From NCBI GenBank assembly GCA_036824505.1, contig DAITAA010000014.1, forward strand, positions 15,030 through 79,029: 64,000 nt of DNA, written 5' to 3'. The notes under the pieces are model-generated. The model was not told the DNA's origin, searched no databases, and saw only the letters and a list, made by a program, of their open reading frames with translations. This document shows positions 9,142-16,331 of the stretch, one piece after another. The stretch comes from SCUD01 sp036824505 (GTDB lineage: Bacteria > Pseudomonadota > Gammaproteobacteria > Steroidobacterales > Steroidobacteraceae). The position numbers were made by a program, and so were the translations under genes. Numbering within the stretch: position 1 is the stretch's first letter; every line of letters starts with the position of its first letter.

Positions 9142-9936
9142 ATGCATCCCTATCTCGACCTGATGCGTCACGTCCGCGAACGCGGCATCCGCAAGGCGGA
9201 CCGCACGGGCACAGGCGTGCTTGCGGTATTCGGCCATCAGCTGCGCTTCGACCTGGGCGCCGGATTTCCGCTGGTTACGACCAAGCGCATGCACCTGAAA
9301 TCCGTGATCGTTGAACTCCTGTGGTTCCTGCGCGGCGAGACCAACGTGAAGTGGCTCCGCGAGCGCGGGGTCACGATCTGGGACGAGTGGGCCGACGAGC
9401 ACGGCGAGCTGGGGCCGGTCTATGGAAAACAGTGGCGCGCCTGGCCGACGGCGGACGGGCGCACGATCGACCAGATCGCGCGGGTCCTCCATCAGTTGCG
9501 CAACGACCCGGACTCGCGGCGGATCATGGTCAGCGCCTGGAATGTCGGCGAGCTGCACAAGATGGCGCTCGCGCCCTGTCACGCGATGTTCCAGTTTTTC
9601 GTTGCAGAGAGGAAACTGTCCTGCCAGGTCTACCAGCGCAGCGTCGATATCTTTCTCGGCCTGCCATTCAATATCGCGTCCTATGCGGCCCTGACCCACA
9701 TCCTCGCGCAGCAGGCCGATCTCGGCGTCGGCGAACTGATCTGGACCGGCGGCGACTGCCACCTGTACCTGAATCACCTCGAACAGGCCGACGAGCAACT
9801 GAAGCGCGAGCCGCATCCCTTACCGACGCTCGCGCTGAAACGCCGGCCGGCGGATGTCGCGGCCTATGAGTTTGAAGACTTCCAGCTCATCGGCTACGAG
9901 TACGACCCCGCCATCCGCGCGCCCATCGCCGTCTGA
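9142..9936 (+). CDS. thyA: Thymidylate synthase
   Basis: Converts dUMP to dTMP using methylene-tetrahydrofolate, producing dihydrofolate that the next gene product recycles. At 264 residues it has the same length as E. coli ThyA. The active-site cysteine is at residue 146 in MALAPCHAMFQFF. Other conserved blocks are RTGTGVLAVFGHQLRF, YQRSVDIFLGLPFNI and the C-terminal Ala-Pro-Ile-Ala-Val. The ATG at 9142 matches the family N-terminus; an in-frame extension back to 9085 lies inside lgt and is rejected. Confidence 0.98.
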   Translation: MHPYLDLMRHVRERGIRKADRTGTGVLAVFGHQLRFDLGAGFPLVTTKRMHLKSVIVELLWFLRGETNVKWLRERGVTIWDEWADEHGELGPVYGKQWRAWPTADGRTIDQIARVLHQLRNDPDSRRIMVSAWNVGELHKMALAPCHAMFQFFVAERKLSCQVYQRSVDIFLGLPFNIASYAALTHILAQQADLGVGELIWTGGDCHLYLNHLEQADEQLKREPHPLPTLALKRRPADVAAYEFEDFQLIGYEYDPAIRAPIAV

Positions 9937-9942
9937 GGCCTC

Positions 9943-10434
9943 GTGAAGTTCCCGCCGACTGCAGTCGTCGCGATGGCCGACAACGGCGTGATCGGCCGCG
10001 ACAATGGCCTGCCCTGGCGGCTGCCGGACGACCTCAAGCGCTTCAAGTCCATCACCATCGGGCACACCGTACTGATGGGCCGGCGCACCTATGAAACGAT
10101 CGAGCGTCCCTTGCCCGAGCGTCGCAATCTCGTGCTGACGCGCGATCGGAACTGGAGCGCGCCCGGCTGCGTGACTGTCCACACGCCGGAGGAAGCTTTG
10201 AATGCCGTCGGGGAATCCGGGCGACTGTTCGTGATCGGCGGTGCAGAGGTCTATCTCGCCTGCTGGCCGTTCGTGAATCGCATCGAGCTCACCGAAGTGC
10301 ACGCCGAGCCGGAGGGCAACACGCGCCTGAGGGGTTTTCGCCGCGACAAATGGATCGAGACATTTCGTGAGGAACATGCCGCGGATGCGCGGCATGCGCT
10401 GGCATTCAGCTTCGTGACGCTCGAGCGGCGCTGA
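9943..10434 (+). CDS. folA: Dihydrofolate reductase
   Basis: Reduces dihydrofolate to tetrahydrofolate with NADPH. At 163 residues it is of normal length, and the motifs are in order: AMADNGVIGRDNGLPWRLPDD (substrate and Met20-loop region, with the acidic active-site residue in LPDD), VLMGRRTYETI and VIGGAEVY. A GTG start is used, six bases after the thyA stop. It closes the rlmI-lgt-thyA-folA series. Directly downstream the sequence becomes less GC-rich and the accessory region begins. Confidence 0.96.
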   Translation: MKFPPTAVVAMADNGVIGRDNGLPWRLPDDLKRFKSITIGHTVLMGRRTYETIERPLPERRNLVLTRDRNWSAPGCVTVHTPEEALNAVGESGRLFVIGGAEVYLACWPFVNRIELTEVHAEPEGNTRLRGFRRDKWIETFREEHAADARHALAFSFVTLERR

Positions 10435-10480
10435 GCGGATCGCTGTTGGTTCTTTCTAGGCCGGTCATTCGTCCCACTCT

Positions 10481-10825
10481 TCACGCTCGTTCCAGGTCCC
10501 TCCGCACAAAATAACTACGCGTGTCCTGACCTTTGGTTCCATAAATGGGCTTGGATCCTTCGGCCTTCGGCGACAAGAGGTCATTATCCATCCGAATCCA
10601 TTGCCACGAGTCGGTCAATAGCCCCACCCTTGGAGGACGAAAATATCTGTCTTGAAGCGAAACCCCTTCAGGGCCAGTCTTTTCTTGGCAATTCCCAGTG
10701 TTGACAAGATCGCGCAGACTCTGGGAACCAGGAAGGCCAGCATAGATCAGGGGCAGATGCTTACTGCGCGCCATGTGCGGCAAACCAATTTGGCTTGTAC
10801 TTGCCTTCACCTTTGGGCGCAACAT
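10481..10825 (-). CDS. Uncertain hypothetical ORF in the 10435-10863 gap
   Basis: The 429 bases between folA and the next gene hold no recognisable family. The only sizeable open frame is this one, 114 codons on the minus strand. Its C-terminal half reads like a protein rather than random high-GC sequence (DSWQWIRMDNDLLSPKAEG), and the DNA is less GC-rich than the flanking genes. No signal peptide, membrane segment or domain is evident and no good ribosome site is seen. It overlaps the 5' leader of the next gene on the opposite strand. It may be a relic of a transferred gene or a translated intergenic repeat. Confidence 0.25.
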   Translation of the reverse strand: MLRPKVKASTSQIGLPHMARSKHLPLIYAGLPGSQSLRDLVNTGNCQEKTGPEGVSLQDRYFRPPRVGLLTDSWQWIRMDNDLLSPKAEGSKPIYGTKGQDTRSYFVRRDLERA

Positions 10826-10863
10826 GTTTCGGGGCGCAACCGAATAGAAGGGCTAAGTCAACC

Positions 10864-11874
10864 ATGTCAGCAACATTGAAACGCATACTCAATCCGGGCG
10901 GTCGCCCGGTCGCTCCATACTGCGCAGTTCTGCTGCTCTCGATGTCGTCGTTCAGTTGCGCCAGTGATTTGGCCGACGGGAGTGCGAATGTAACCAGCAG
11001 CACAACCCAACCGAAATCGAACATCGAGAAGGGCGGCTCGCATTTCACCTTTGCCCTTACACGCGGCAAAGGTACTGGCGTATGTGAGGCGTATGTCAAG
11101 CGCCTCAATATGACGGTGTTCCACGAGTTTCCCAATTGCGACCGCCCGGAAAACACCGAAGTGCCCGGATTCACGAAGCTCACTCGCATTCCGCTGACGA
11201 GCGGTGAGATTTCGCGGCTTTACGCGTCGGCGCAAGGTCTCGCGCAGTCCAATGATCCCGCGGCCTTCGAAAAACGGAGAGCAGACCGCGAGAAGCGTGG
11301 GCTCTGGGTGGCCCCGGGAAATCTATACGACGACGCGGTGCGGGATCAGGCCACGCGCATAGAGAAGGGACAAAGCCCCTACTACTATCAATTTGAACCG
11401 CGCATCGACATTGACAACGATGGCCACACCGACGAGGTCGTTGTCTGGAAGGGACAAAGTTCTCCCTGTGGCGCTGGGTATGGACCTACCAACACTCCCC
11501 ACCTGAATCCAACCTACCTGATGATCCTGGATACTGAATGGAATTTGGATGTTGAACGGACACGACGACTCTTTGAACATCCGCAGGTTCATCAACTCAC
11601 TTACACGGATCTGAAAACCGGTGAGAAGCGCTTACTGGAGTCGGTGATGAACGGCTTCATTGGGCGCGGGAGTACGTTCGGAGTGTTGGCGTATCGTGGA
11701 GAAATCTACTTCGACACGTTTCACAGGCCGCTTGGCGACATCAATGAGAATGTGCCGCTTTTGACCCAAACACTGAGTGTCTACCACGCTCGCCGTGGCG
11801 AAGTGCGCGAGATGTGCGAGATTCAATGGACTGACAGCAGTTACCCCTACGTGCCCGTAAAGGACAGGAGATAA
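10864..11874 (+). CDS. Hypothetical exported protein with an Asp-rich metal-binding-like motif
   Basis: Family not recognised. With the ATG at 10864 it has 336 residues. Residues about 18-33 form a short hydrophobic stretch (CAVLLLSMSSFSCAS) consistent with a signal peptide; the cysteine could be a poor lipobox. Near residue 180 the segment RIDIDNDGHTDEVVVWKG resembles the Asp-rich calcium loop of FG-GAP or EF-hand-like repeats. An earlier ATG at 10795 would put a charged stretch before the hydrophobic region and is less likely. Base composition and codon use are less GC-biased than the neighbours, which fits horizontal acquisition. A small broken gene follows four bases after its stop. Confidence 0.6.
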   Translation: MSATLKRILNPGGRPVAPYCAVLLLSMSSFSCASDLADGSANVTSSTTQPKSNIEKGGSHFTFALTRGKGTGVCEAYVKRLNMTVFHEFPNCDRPENTEVPGFTKLTRIPLTSGEISRLYASAQGLAQSNDPAAFEKRRADREKRGLWVAPGNLYDDAVRDQATRIEKGQSPYYYQFEPRIDIDNDGHTDEVVVWKGQSSPCGAGYGPTNTPHLNPTYLMILDTEWNLDVERTRRLFEHPQVHQLTYTDLKTGEKRLLESVMNGFIGRGSTFGVLAYRGEIYFDTFHRPLGDINENVPLLTQTLSVYHARRGEVREMCEIQWTDSSYPYVPVKDRR

Positions 11875-11877
11875 GCC

Positions 11878-12089
11878 GTGACGATTCCAACAAATGGTCT
11901 GGGAAGAAGCTATCTCGATCCCGCCGAGCGCACTTTCATGCTCAGGCAATTCGAGCCGGAGTGCCGCCATATTCGGGGGGGATTCACGACTTGCCGCCGC
12001 AGGTGAAACAACGTCTGCCTCGCGATCACCGGCCGGTGGCTCAATACCTGCAAAGTCCACAAAGTGAGACTGCTGTGCGAACCACATGA
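11878..12089 (+). pseudogene. Small frameshifted gene coupled to the preceding hypothetical gene
   Basis: A GTG four bases after the preceding stop opens a frame reading VTIPTNGLGRSYLDPAERTF and on through LRQFEPE. It meets a run of seven G at 11975-11981 and stops soon after at 12004. If one extra base is allowed at the G run, translation continues without a stop to 12087 (GGIHDLPPQVKQRLPRDH and on to AVRTT), giving about 70 residues. The two halves together look like one small protein, so this is either a one-base frameshift mutation or a homopolymer sequencing error. No family is recognised. The remaining bases up to 12211 show nothing else clear. Confidence 0.45.
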
Positions 12090-12211
12090 TGCAAGCTTAG
12101 TGGTGGACTATTGTCTTAGCATTTCTGCTTGTTCAGATCTCTTCCGACCAGATCCCAGGGACATCAATATTGGCGCTCAAGTGCTTGCTTTGGATGGGAT
12201 TTCTGGTAGGA

Positions 12212-12231
12212 TACTGTATAAATAAACAGCC
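12212..12231 (+). promoter_or_regulatory. LexA (SOS) box upstream of the HNH gene
   Basis: The sequence TACTGTATAAATAAACAGCC contains a perfect CTGT-N8-ACAG core with an AT-only spacer. It closely matches the gammaproteobacterial and E. coli SOS operator. It ends 14 bases before the ATG at 12246 and overlaps an AT-rich -10-like stretch, the usual position for LexA repression. A GGAG ribosome site follows at 12236-12239. Confidence 0.75.
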
Positions 12232-12245
12232 TGCCGGAGCATGCC

Positions 12246-13580
12246 ATGGAAGCGCCTGTTTCGACCGTCTCGACCCCCGATCTGATCGATCAAATTACCG
12301 AGCTGGCCGGGCATCTGAACGCTGCCAATGCCCGATGGCTCTCACTGATTGCCGAGTTCGACCGCCGCGAAGCCTGGGCTGAATGGGGCGTGAAGTCCTG
12401 CGCCCACTGGCTCAACTGGAAATGCGGATTGGATCTGGGGGCCGCGCGCGAGAAGCTGCGCGTGGCGCACGCGCTCGAGCAGTTGCCGCGCATCGCAGCC
12501 GCAATGGCGACCGGATCGCTCAGCTACTCCAAAGTGCGGGCGATGACCCGGGTCGCCGATACCGCGACCGAGGAATACTTCCTGAACGTCGCCTTGCATG
12601 GGACGGCGCATCAGGTCGAGAAGCTGGTCAGGGCGTTTCGTCGTGCGACGGAATCGCAGGAACTCTCACGAGAGGCACAACAGCAGGCCAATCGGGCGCT
12701 CTCGTGGTTCCATGACGACGATGGTTCGCTCGTGATCAAGGCACGGTTGCCGGCCGAGGCGGGTGAGGTGTTCCTGAAGGCGCTTGAAGCTGCAGAGGCT
12801 GCATTGCCACCACCGGACGTTTCCGCGGAAACGTCTTTGGAACCAGTCCAGTCCCGTACCGTCCGTCGCGCCGATGCCTTGGCGCTGATGGCGGAGGGCT
12901 TTCTGGCAAGCGACCAGCAACCGCTTTCGGGCGGCGACCGCCAGCAAATCGTCGTGCATGTGGATGCCCAGACGCTGAAACATGATCATGTGGGCCGCTG
13001 CGAACTGGAAGACGGTTCCGGCCTTGCCGCCGAGACCGCGCGGCGCCTGGCCTGCGATGCAAGCCTGGTGGTGCTGGTCGAGGACGAGCAGGGTGAGCCG
13101 CTGAATGTGGGCCGTAAGACCCGGACCATTCCACCCGCATTGCGCCGCGCCCTCCGATCACGCGATCGGGGCTGCCGGTTCCCCGGTTGCACGCACACGC
13201 GGTTCGTGGATGGGCATCACGTACAGCACTGGGCGCAGGGCGGCGAAACCAGCCTTTCCAATCTGGTCTCGCTATGCCGTTTCCATCACCGACTGCTGCA
13301 TGAGGGACGGGTCGTTGTGCAAGTGCTCGATGACGGGGCGTTCCGGTTCGTTCGGCCGGATGGTCAATCCTTCGACAGTCCCGCTGCGACTGCTCCACGG
13401 CAGCTCGACTGGATGCAACTGGTCGCGGCACACCAGGCGCGGCAGATCCGCGTTACCGCACAGACCGCGATTACTCGCTGGCAGGGCGCGCGGCTGGACT
13501 ACGACATAGCAGTGGACGGGTTGCTGCAGCGAGCCAAGCGCACAGAAAAAGTTTCCGCGGATACGTCGCGAAGCGGCTAA
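12246..13580 (+). CDS. DUF222 / HNH endonuclease family protein
   Basis: A 444-residue protein of the DUF222-HNH (13E12-like) family. The helical DUF222 region spans about residues 10-290 (WAEWGVKSCAHWLNWKCGLD, GSLSYSKVRAMTRVA). A C-terminal HNH nuclease domain at about 305-350 has CRFPGCTHTRFVDGHHVQHW, then NLVSLCRFHHRLLHEG. It therefore retains the Cys pairs, the His-His and the Asn expected of an active HNH fold. The biological role of the family is unknown; mobility or DNA-damage-linked functions have been proposed. A LexA box lies 14 bases upstream. The gene also contains a 20-bp palindrome at 12816-12835 that partly recurs near its 3' end. It converges on kynU, with which it overlaps by four bases. 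Confidence 0.9.
   Translation: MEAPVSTVSTPDLIDQITELAGHLNAANARWLSLIAEFDRREAWAEWGVKSCAHWLNWKCGLDLGAAREKLRVAHALEQLPRIAAAMATGSLSYSKVRAMTRVADTATEEYFLNVALHGTAHQVEKLVRAFRRATESQELSREAQQQANRALSWFHDDDGSLVIKARLPAEAGEVFLKALEAAEAALPPPDVSAETSLEPVQSRTVRRADALALMAEGFLASDQQPLSGGDRQQIVVHVDAQTLKHDHVGRCELEDGSGLAAETARRLACDASLVVLVEDEQGEPLNVGRKTRTIPPALRRALRSRDRGCRFPGCTHTRFVDGHHVQHWAQGGETSLSNLVSLCRFHHRLLHEGRVVVQVLDDGAFRFVRPDGQSFDSPAATAPRQLDWMQLVAAHQARQIRVTAQTAITRWQGARLDYDIAVDGLLQRAKRTEKVSADTSRSG
12816..12835. repeat. Perfect 20-bp palindrome inside the HNH gene
   Basis: GACGTTTCCGCGGAAACGTC is identical to its own reverse complement over all 20 bases and encodes Asp-Val-Ser-Ala-Glu-Thr-Ser between the DUF222 and HNH regions. 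Seventeen of these bases recur with one mismatch at 13551-13567 (GTTTCCGCGGATACGTC, encoding Val-Ser-Ala-Asp-Thr-Ser). It could be a protein-binding or cleavage site or a mobile repeat; this is inference. Confidence 0.85.
13551..13567. repeat. Second, imperfect copy of the HNH-gene palindrome
   Basis: GTTTCCGCGGATACGTC matches 16 of 17 bases of 12819-12835. It lies at the very 3' end of the HNH gene, ten bases before the kynU stop on the other strand, so the gene carries the motif both in its middle and at its end. Confidence 0.7.
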
Positions 13581-14860
13581 CGTCTTGCGGCGTTGAGGAT
13601 TTCGCGGACCAGCTCAACCGCCCGCCAGCAGTCTTCGTAGGAGTTGTAGAGCGGGGCGGGCGCGAGGCGGATCACATCGGGTTCCCGCCAGTCGCAGATC
13701 AGCCCGCGCGCGAGCATCGCGTCGAATAGCGCCCGGCCGTTGCCGCGCGTATCGCGCAGGCGAATTGAAAGCTGGGCGCCGCGCTGCTTCGGGTCGCGTG
13801 GCGTCAGGATTTCGATGCGTTCGCCGAGGCGCTCGTTCAGCAGCCGTTCGAGCCAGGCGGTCAGCTCTCGCGAGCGTGCGCACAGCGCAGGAAATCCGGC
13901 GGCGGCGAACAGTTCGAGTGAAGCCTTGAGCGGCACCATGCCGAGCAGCGGTGTGTTGCTGACCTGCCAGCCGGCGGCGCCCGGGTACGGCCGGAAATCC
14001 GCGCCGAATTCGAAGCGGTTTGCGAGATCGTTGCCCCACCAGCCGGCAAGCCGCGGAAGATTCGCGTCGAAATGCTTCTCGTGCACGAAAGCGCCGGCAG
14101 TCGCGCCCGGGCCGCCATTCAGGTACTTGTAGGAGCACCAGACGGCAAAGTCCGCGCCCCAGTCGTGCAGCGAGAGCGGGACGTTCCCCATCGCATGCGC
14201 GAGATCGAAGCCCGCACGCGCGCCGACAGCGTGGGCGGCTTTCGCGAGCGCGCCGAGATCCAGCAGCTGCCCGGTCAGATACTGAATGCCCGGCATCACG
14301 ACGAGCGCGAGCCGCGGACCGATGCGCTCGATTTCAGCAACCAGGTCTTCGTGCCGCAGCAGCTGCTCGCCCGGGCGCGGCGCGATCTGCACCAGTGACG
14401 TGGCAGGATCGAGGCCGTGCCATTCGATCTGCGAAACGACCGCGTAGCGATCCGAGGGAAATGCGCCTTGCTCGATCAGGATCACGTGGCGTTCGCGCGT
14501 CGGCTTATAGAAGCTCGCCATCAGCAGATGAAGGTTCAGCGTCAGCGAATTCATCGCGACGACTTCGGGAATGCTGGCGCCTGCAAGCGTCGCGAGGGTC
14601 GGCGCGAGGCGCTCGTGCAGGTTCAGCCAATCCGCCCTGGCGTCGTGATAGCCGAGCACCCCGAGCCGTTGCCATTCACCCATGAACTTCGCAACTTCGC
14701 CGGCGGCACGAAGCGGCTGCAGTCCCAGCGAATTGCCACAGAGATAGAGCGCAGCACCGCCCTGCGGCGCGAGCGGAAAATGAAATTCCGCGCGCCAGCG
14801 TGCGAGCGGATCCGCCGCATCGCGCGCGCGTGCCGCATTCAGTGAAAGGTCGCCGCTCAC
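13577..14860 (-). CDS. kynU: Kynureninase
   Basis: PLP enzyme (427 residues) that cleaves kynurenine to anthranilate and alanine, or 3-hydroxykynurenine to 3-hydroxyanthranilate. The PLP lysine is residue 245 in CSYKYLNGGPGA and Asp219 lies in FDLAHAMGN. Conserved blocks LYLCGNSLGLQP and MNSLTLNLHLLMASFY are present, as is the C-terminal PDVIRLAPAPLYNSYED. The GTG start at 14860 overlaps the upstream cyclase stop (GTGA), so translation is coupled. No tryptophan dioxygenase or kynurenine monooxygenase gene is nearby, so the pathway direction cannot be settled here. Confidence 0.95.
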   Translation of the reverse strand: MSGDLSLNAARARDAADPLARWRAEFHFPLAPQGGAALYLCGNSLGLQPLRAAGEVAKFMGEWQRLGVLGYHDARADWLNLHERLAPTLATLAGASIPEVVAMNSLTLNLHLLMASFYKPTRERHVILIEQGAFPSDRYAVVSQIEWHGLDPATSLVQIAPRPGEQLLRHEDLVAEIERIGPRLALVVMPGIQYLTGQLLDLGALAKAAHAVGARAGFDLAHAMGNVPLSLHDWGADFAVWCSYKYLNGGPGATAGAFVHEKHFDANLPRLAGWWGNDLANRFEFGADFRPYPGAAGWQVSNTPLLGMVPLKASLELFAAAGFPALCARSRELTAWLERLLNERLGERIEILTPRDPKQRGAQLSIRLRDTRGNGRALFDAMLARGLICDWREPDVIRLAPAPLYNSYEDCWRAVELVREILNAARR

Positions 14861-15684
14861 TCGAAATGCACGGGGTAGAGCAAAGGACGGCTGGGCGCGG
14901 CGTCTGTCAGGAATGCCGGGATCTGCAGGTCGAGCAGGTACCAGCCGTCTCGGATCGTCGGCGCGATCCAGGCCAGTTCGGTAATGCTGGCTTCCGGACG
15001 CCCTGCGTCGTGCGCGTGCCGTCCGCCGGCGGGCAGTCCGAAGAACAGCCGGTGCGCCGTCAGGCGTCCACTGTCGTCCGCGCGATCCGCCGAAGGCAGG
15101 TCGAGCACCAGATGTTCGATGCCCTGGTCCACCAGCCATGACGCCGCCTGCCGCGACAGGTAGGGAGCGGGGGCGCTTCCACGATAGGCCTGCGTCAGCC
15201 TCGTGGCATGAATCGGCAGCGTGCGCAGCACCATCGCGCGCGGCGCCGGACCTGGGTGCGCCGCGAAAGCCATGGCGAGGGACTCGGCGGTCACCAGCAG
15301 ATCGGAGTGCTCCGGGGGCGGGTCGCTGTCCTCGCTGGTGGCGCCTGCCGTCACCGGATGCAGCGAAACCAGCAGTGCCAGCACGATTCCGCCGCGAACC
15401 CGGTCGGCGACTGCAACCCGATCATCGGTTACGTGTCCGACGCACTCGGTATGAGTGCCGTTGCAATGGGGAACCAGCGTCAACTGCTCACAGTTGCAGC
15501 TGCCACCTTCACGCGTGTCGCCGGTGAAACCGGATATGCGGTAAGGCTGCGACGTGGCCGCCGGGGCATCGTAGAAAGAGGGCTGCGGGCCGTTGAAATC
15601 CAGCGGAATCGCGATCGACAGGGGCTGGGCGAAGTCTGCATTCAGCCGGCGGCCCCCCATCTCGAAATGCATGATCGTCATCAT
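14857..15684 (-). CDS. Cyclase-family hydrolase, probable kynurenine formamidase
   Basis: A 275-residue member of the cyclase (PF04199-like) family that includes bacterial kynurenine formamidase KynB. The metal-binding signature appears as HCNGTHTECVGH at residues 73-84, a variant of the usual HxGTHxDxPxH with Glu in place of Asp and Gly in place of Pro. An additional C-terminal portion makes it longer than KynB (about 210). Its four-base overlap with kynU strongly suggests it supplies kynurenine from N-formylkynurenine. Two ATGs at 15684 and 15681 and one at 15672 are possible starts. It is divergent from the secreted protein gene at 15762. Confidence 0.8.
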   Translation of the reverse strand: MMTIMHFEMGGRRLNADFAQPLSIAIPLDFNGPQPSFYDAPAATSQPYRISGFTGDTREGGSCNCEQLTLVPHCNGTHTECVGHVTDDRVAVADRVRGGIVLALLVSLHPVTAGATSEDSDPPPEHSDLLVTAESLAMAFAAHPGPAPRAMVLRTLPIHATRLTQAYRGSAPAPYLSRQAASWLVDQGIEHLVLDLPSADRADDSGRLTAHRLFFGLPAGGRHAHDAGRPEASITELAWIAPTIRDGWYLLDLQIPAFLTDAAPSRPLLYPVHFE

Positions 15685-15761
15685 GTCATTATAGGCGCCC
15701 GGGGAACCCGGCTCCCGGGCTCCGGTCTGATACTTGGGGTTGGATGCAAGGACTTGCGGTA

Positions 15762-16331
15762 ATGATTCGACGCGTCGGGATTCTTCTCCTGGCCTTTCTG
15801 GCAGCAATGCCGGCGGCTGCCGACGATACCGCAGCAGACGAAGTGGCCGCGGCCTGGAAACGGCACGAGGTTGACCTGGTCTACATGGGTTTTACGACCC
15901 GGTATACCTGCGGTGGCCTCAAGAGCAAGGTCAAGCTGCTGCTGAAACATGTCGGTGCGCGGCCCGACATGAAAATCCAGGAGCGTGGCTGTGAATATGG
16001 CTATCAGATGGTCGCCGATTTCCCGCACCTGAAGATCGTCTTCTACGCGCCGGAGATTCCCGAAGCCGGGAGCCGCGAGGTCGGAGAACCGGTGCTCGGT
16101 GTCTGGAAGCCGGTGTCGATCAAGCGCAATCTGCCGCGCGGGCTTGACTGGGGCGACTGCGAGCTGGTCGAACAGTTTCGCGACCGTATCCTGTCCGAGC
16201 TGACGATGCGAAATGTCGCCGGTGACGTCAACTGCATCCCGCACCAGTTGATCGGCAACCGCATCGATCTCAGCTTCGAGGTGCTCGCCGGCGCGCCGTC
16301 AGCAGACGTCGTTCAGGCGCAGAGCCCCTGA
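15762..16331 (+). CDS. Conserved hypothetical exported protein
   Basis: A 189-residue protein of unknown function. It starts with a clear signal peptide (IRRVGILLLAFLAAMPAAAD, cleavage predicted near residue 25). The mature part has four cysteines (in RYTCGGLK, ERGCEYG, WGDCELV and VNCIPHQ) that could form two periplasmic disulfides. The ATG at 15762 is preferred to 15744 because the signal peptide then begins normally. It is transcribed divergently from the cyclase gene and converges on apaH; the two stop codons abut as TGATCA at 16329-16334. Confidence 0.75.
   Translation: MIRRVGILLLAFLAAMPAAADDTAADEVAAAWKRHEVDLVYMGFTTRYTCGGLKSKVKLLLKHVGARPDMKIQERGCEYGYQMVADFPHLKIVFYAPEIPEAGSREVGEPVLGVWKPVSIKRNLPRGLDWGDCELVEQFRDRILSELTMRNVAGDVNCIPHQLIGNRIDLSFEVLAGAPSADVVQAQSP

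Noticed and set aside
12211..12231. The AT-rich TATAAA stretch as only a promoter -10
   Set aside because: No -35 at correct spacing; the CTGT-N8-ACAG symmetry fits a LexA box better, though it may overlap a -10.
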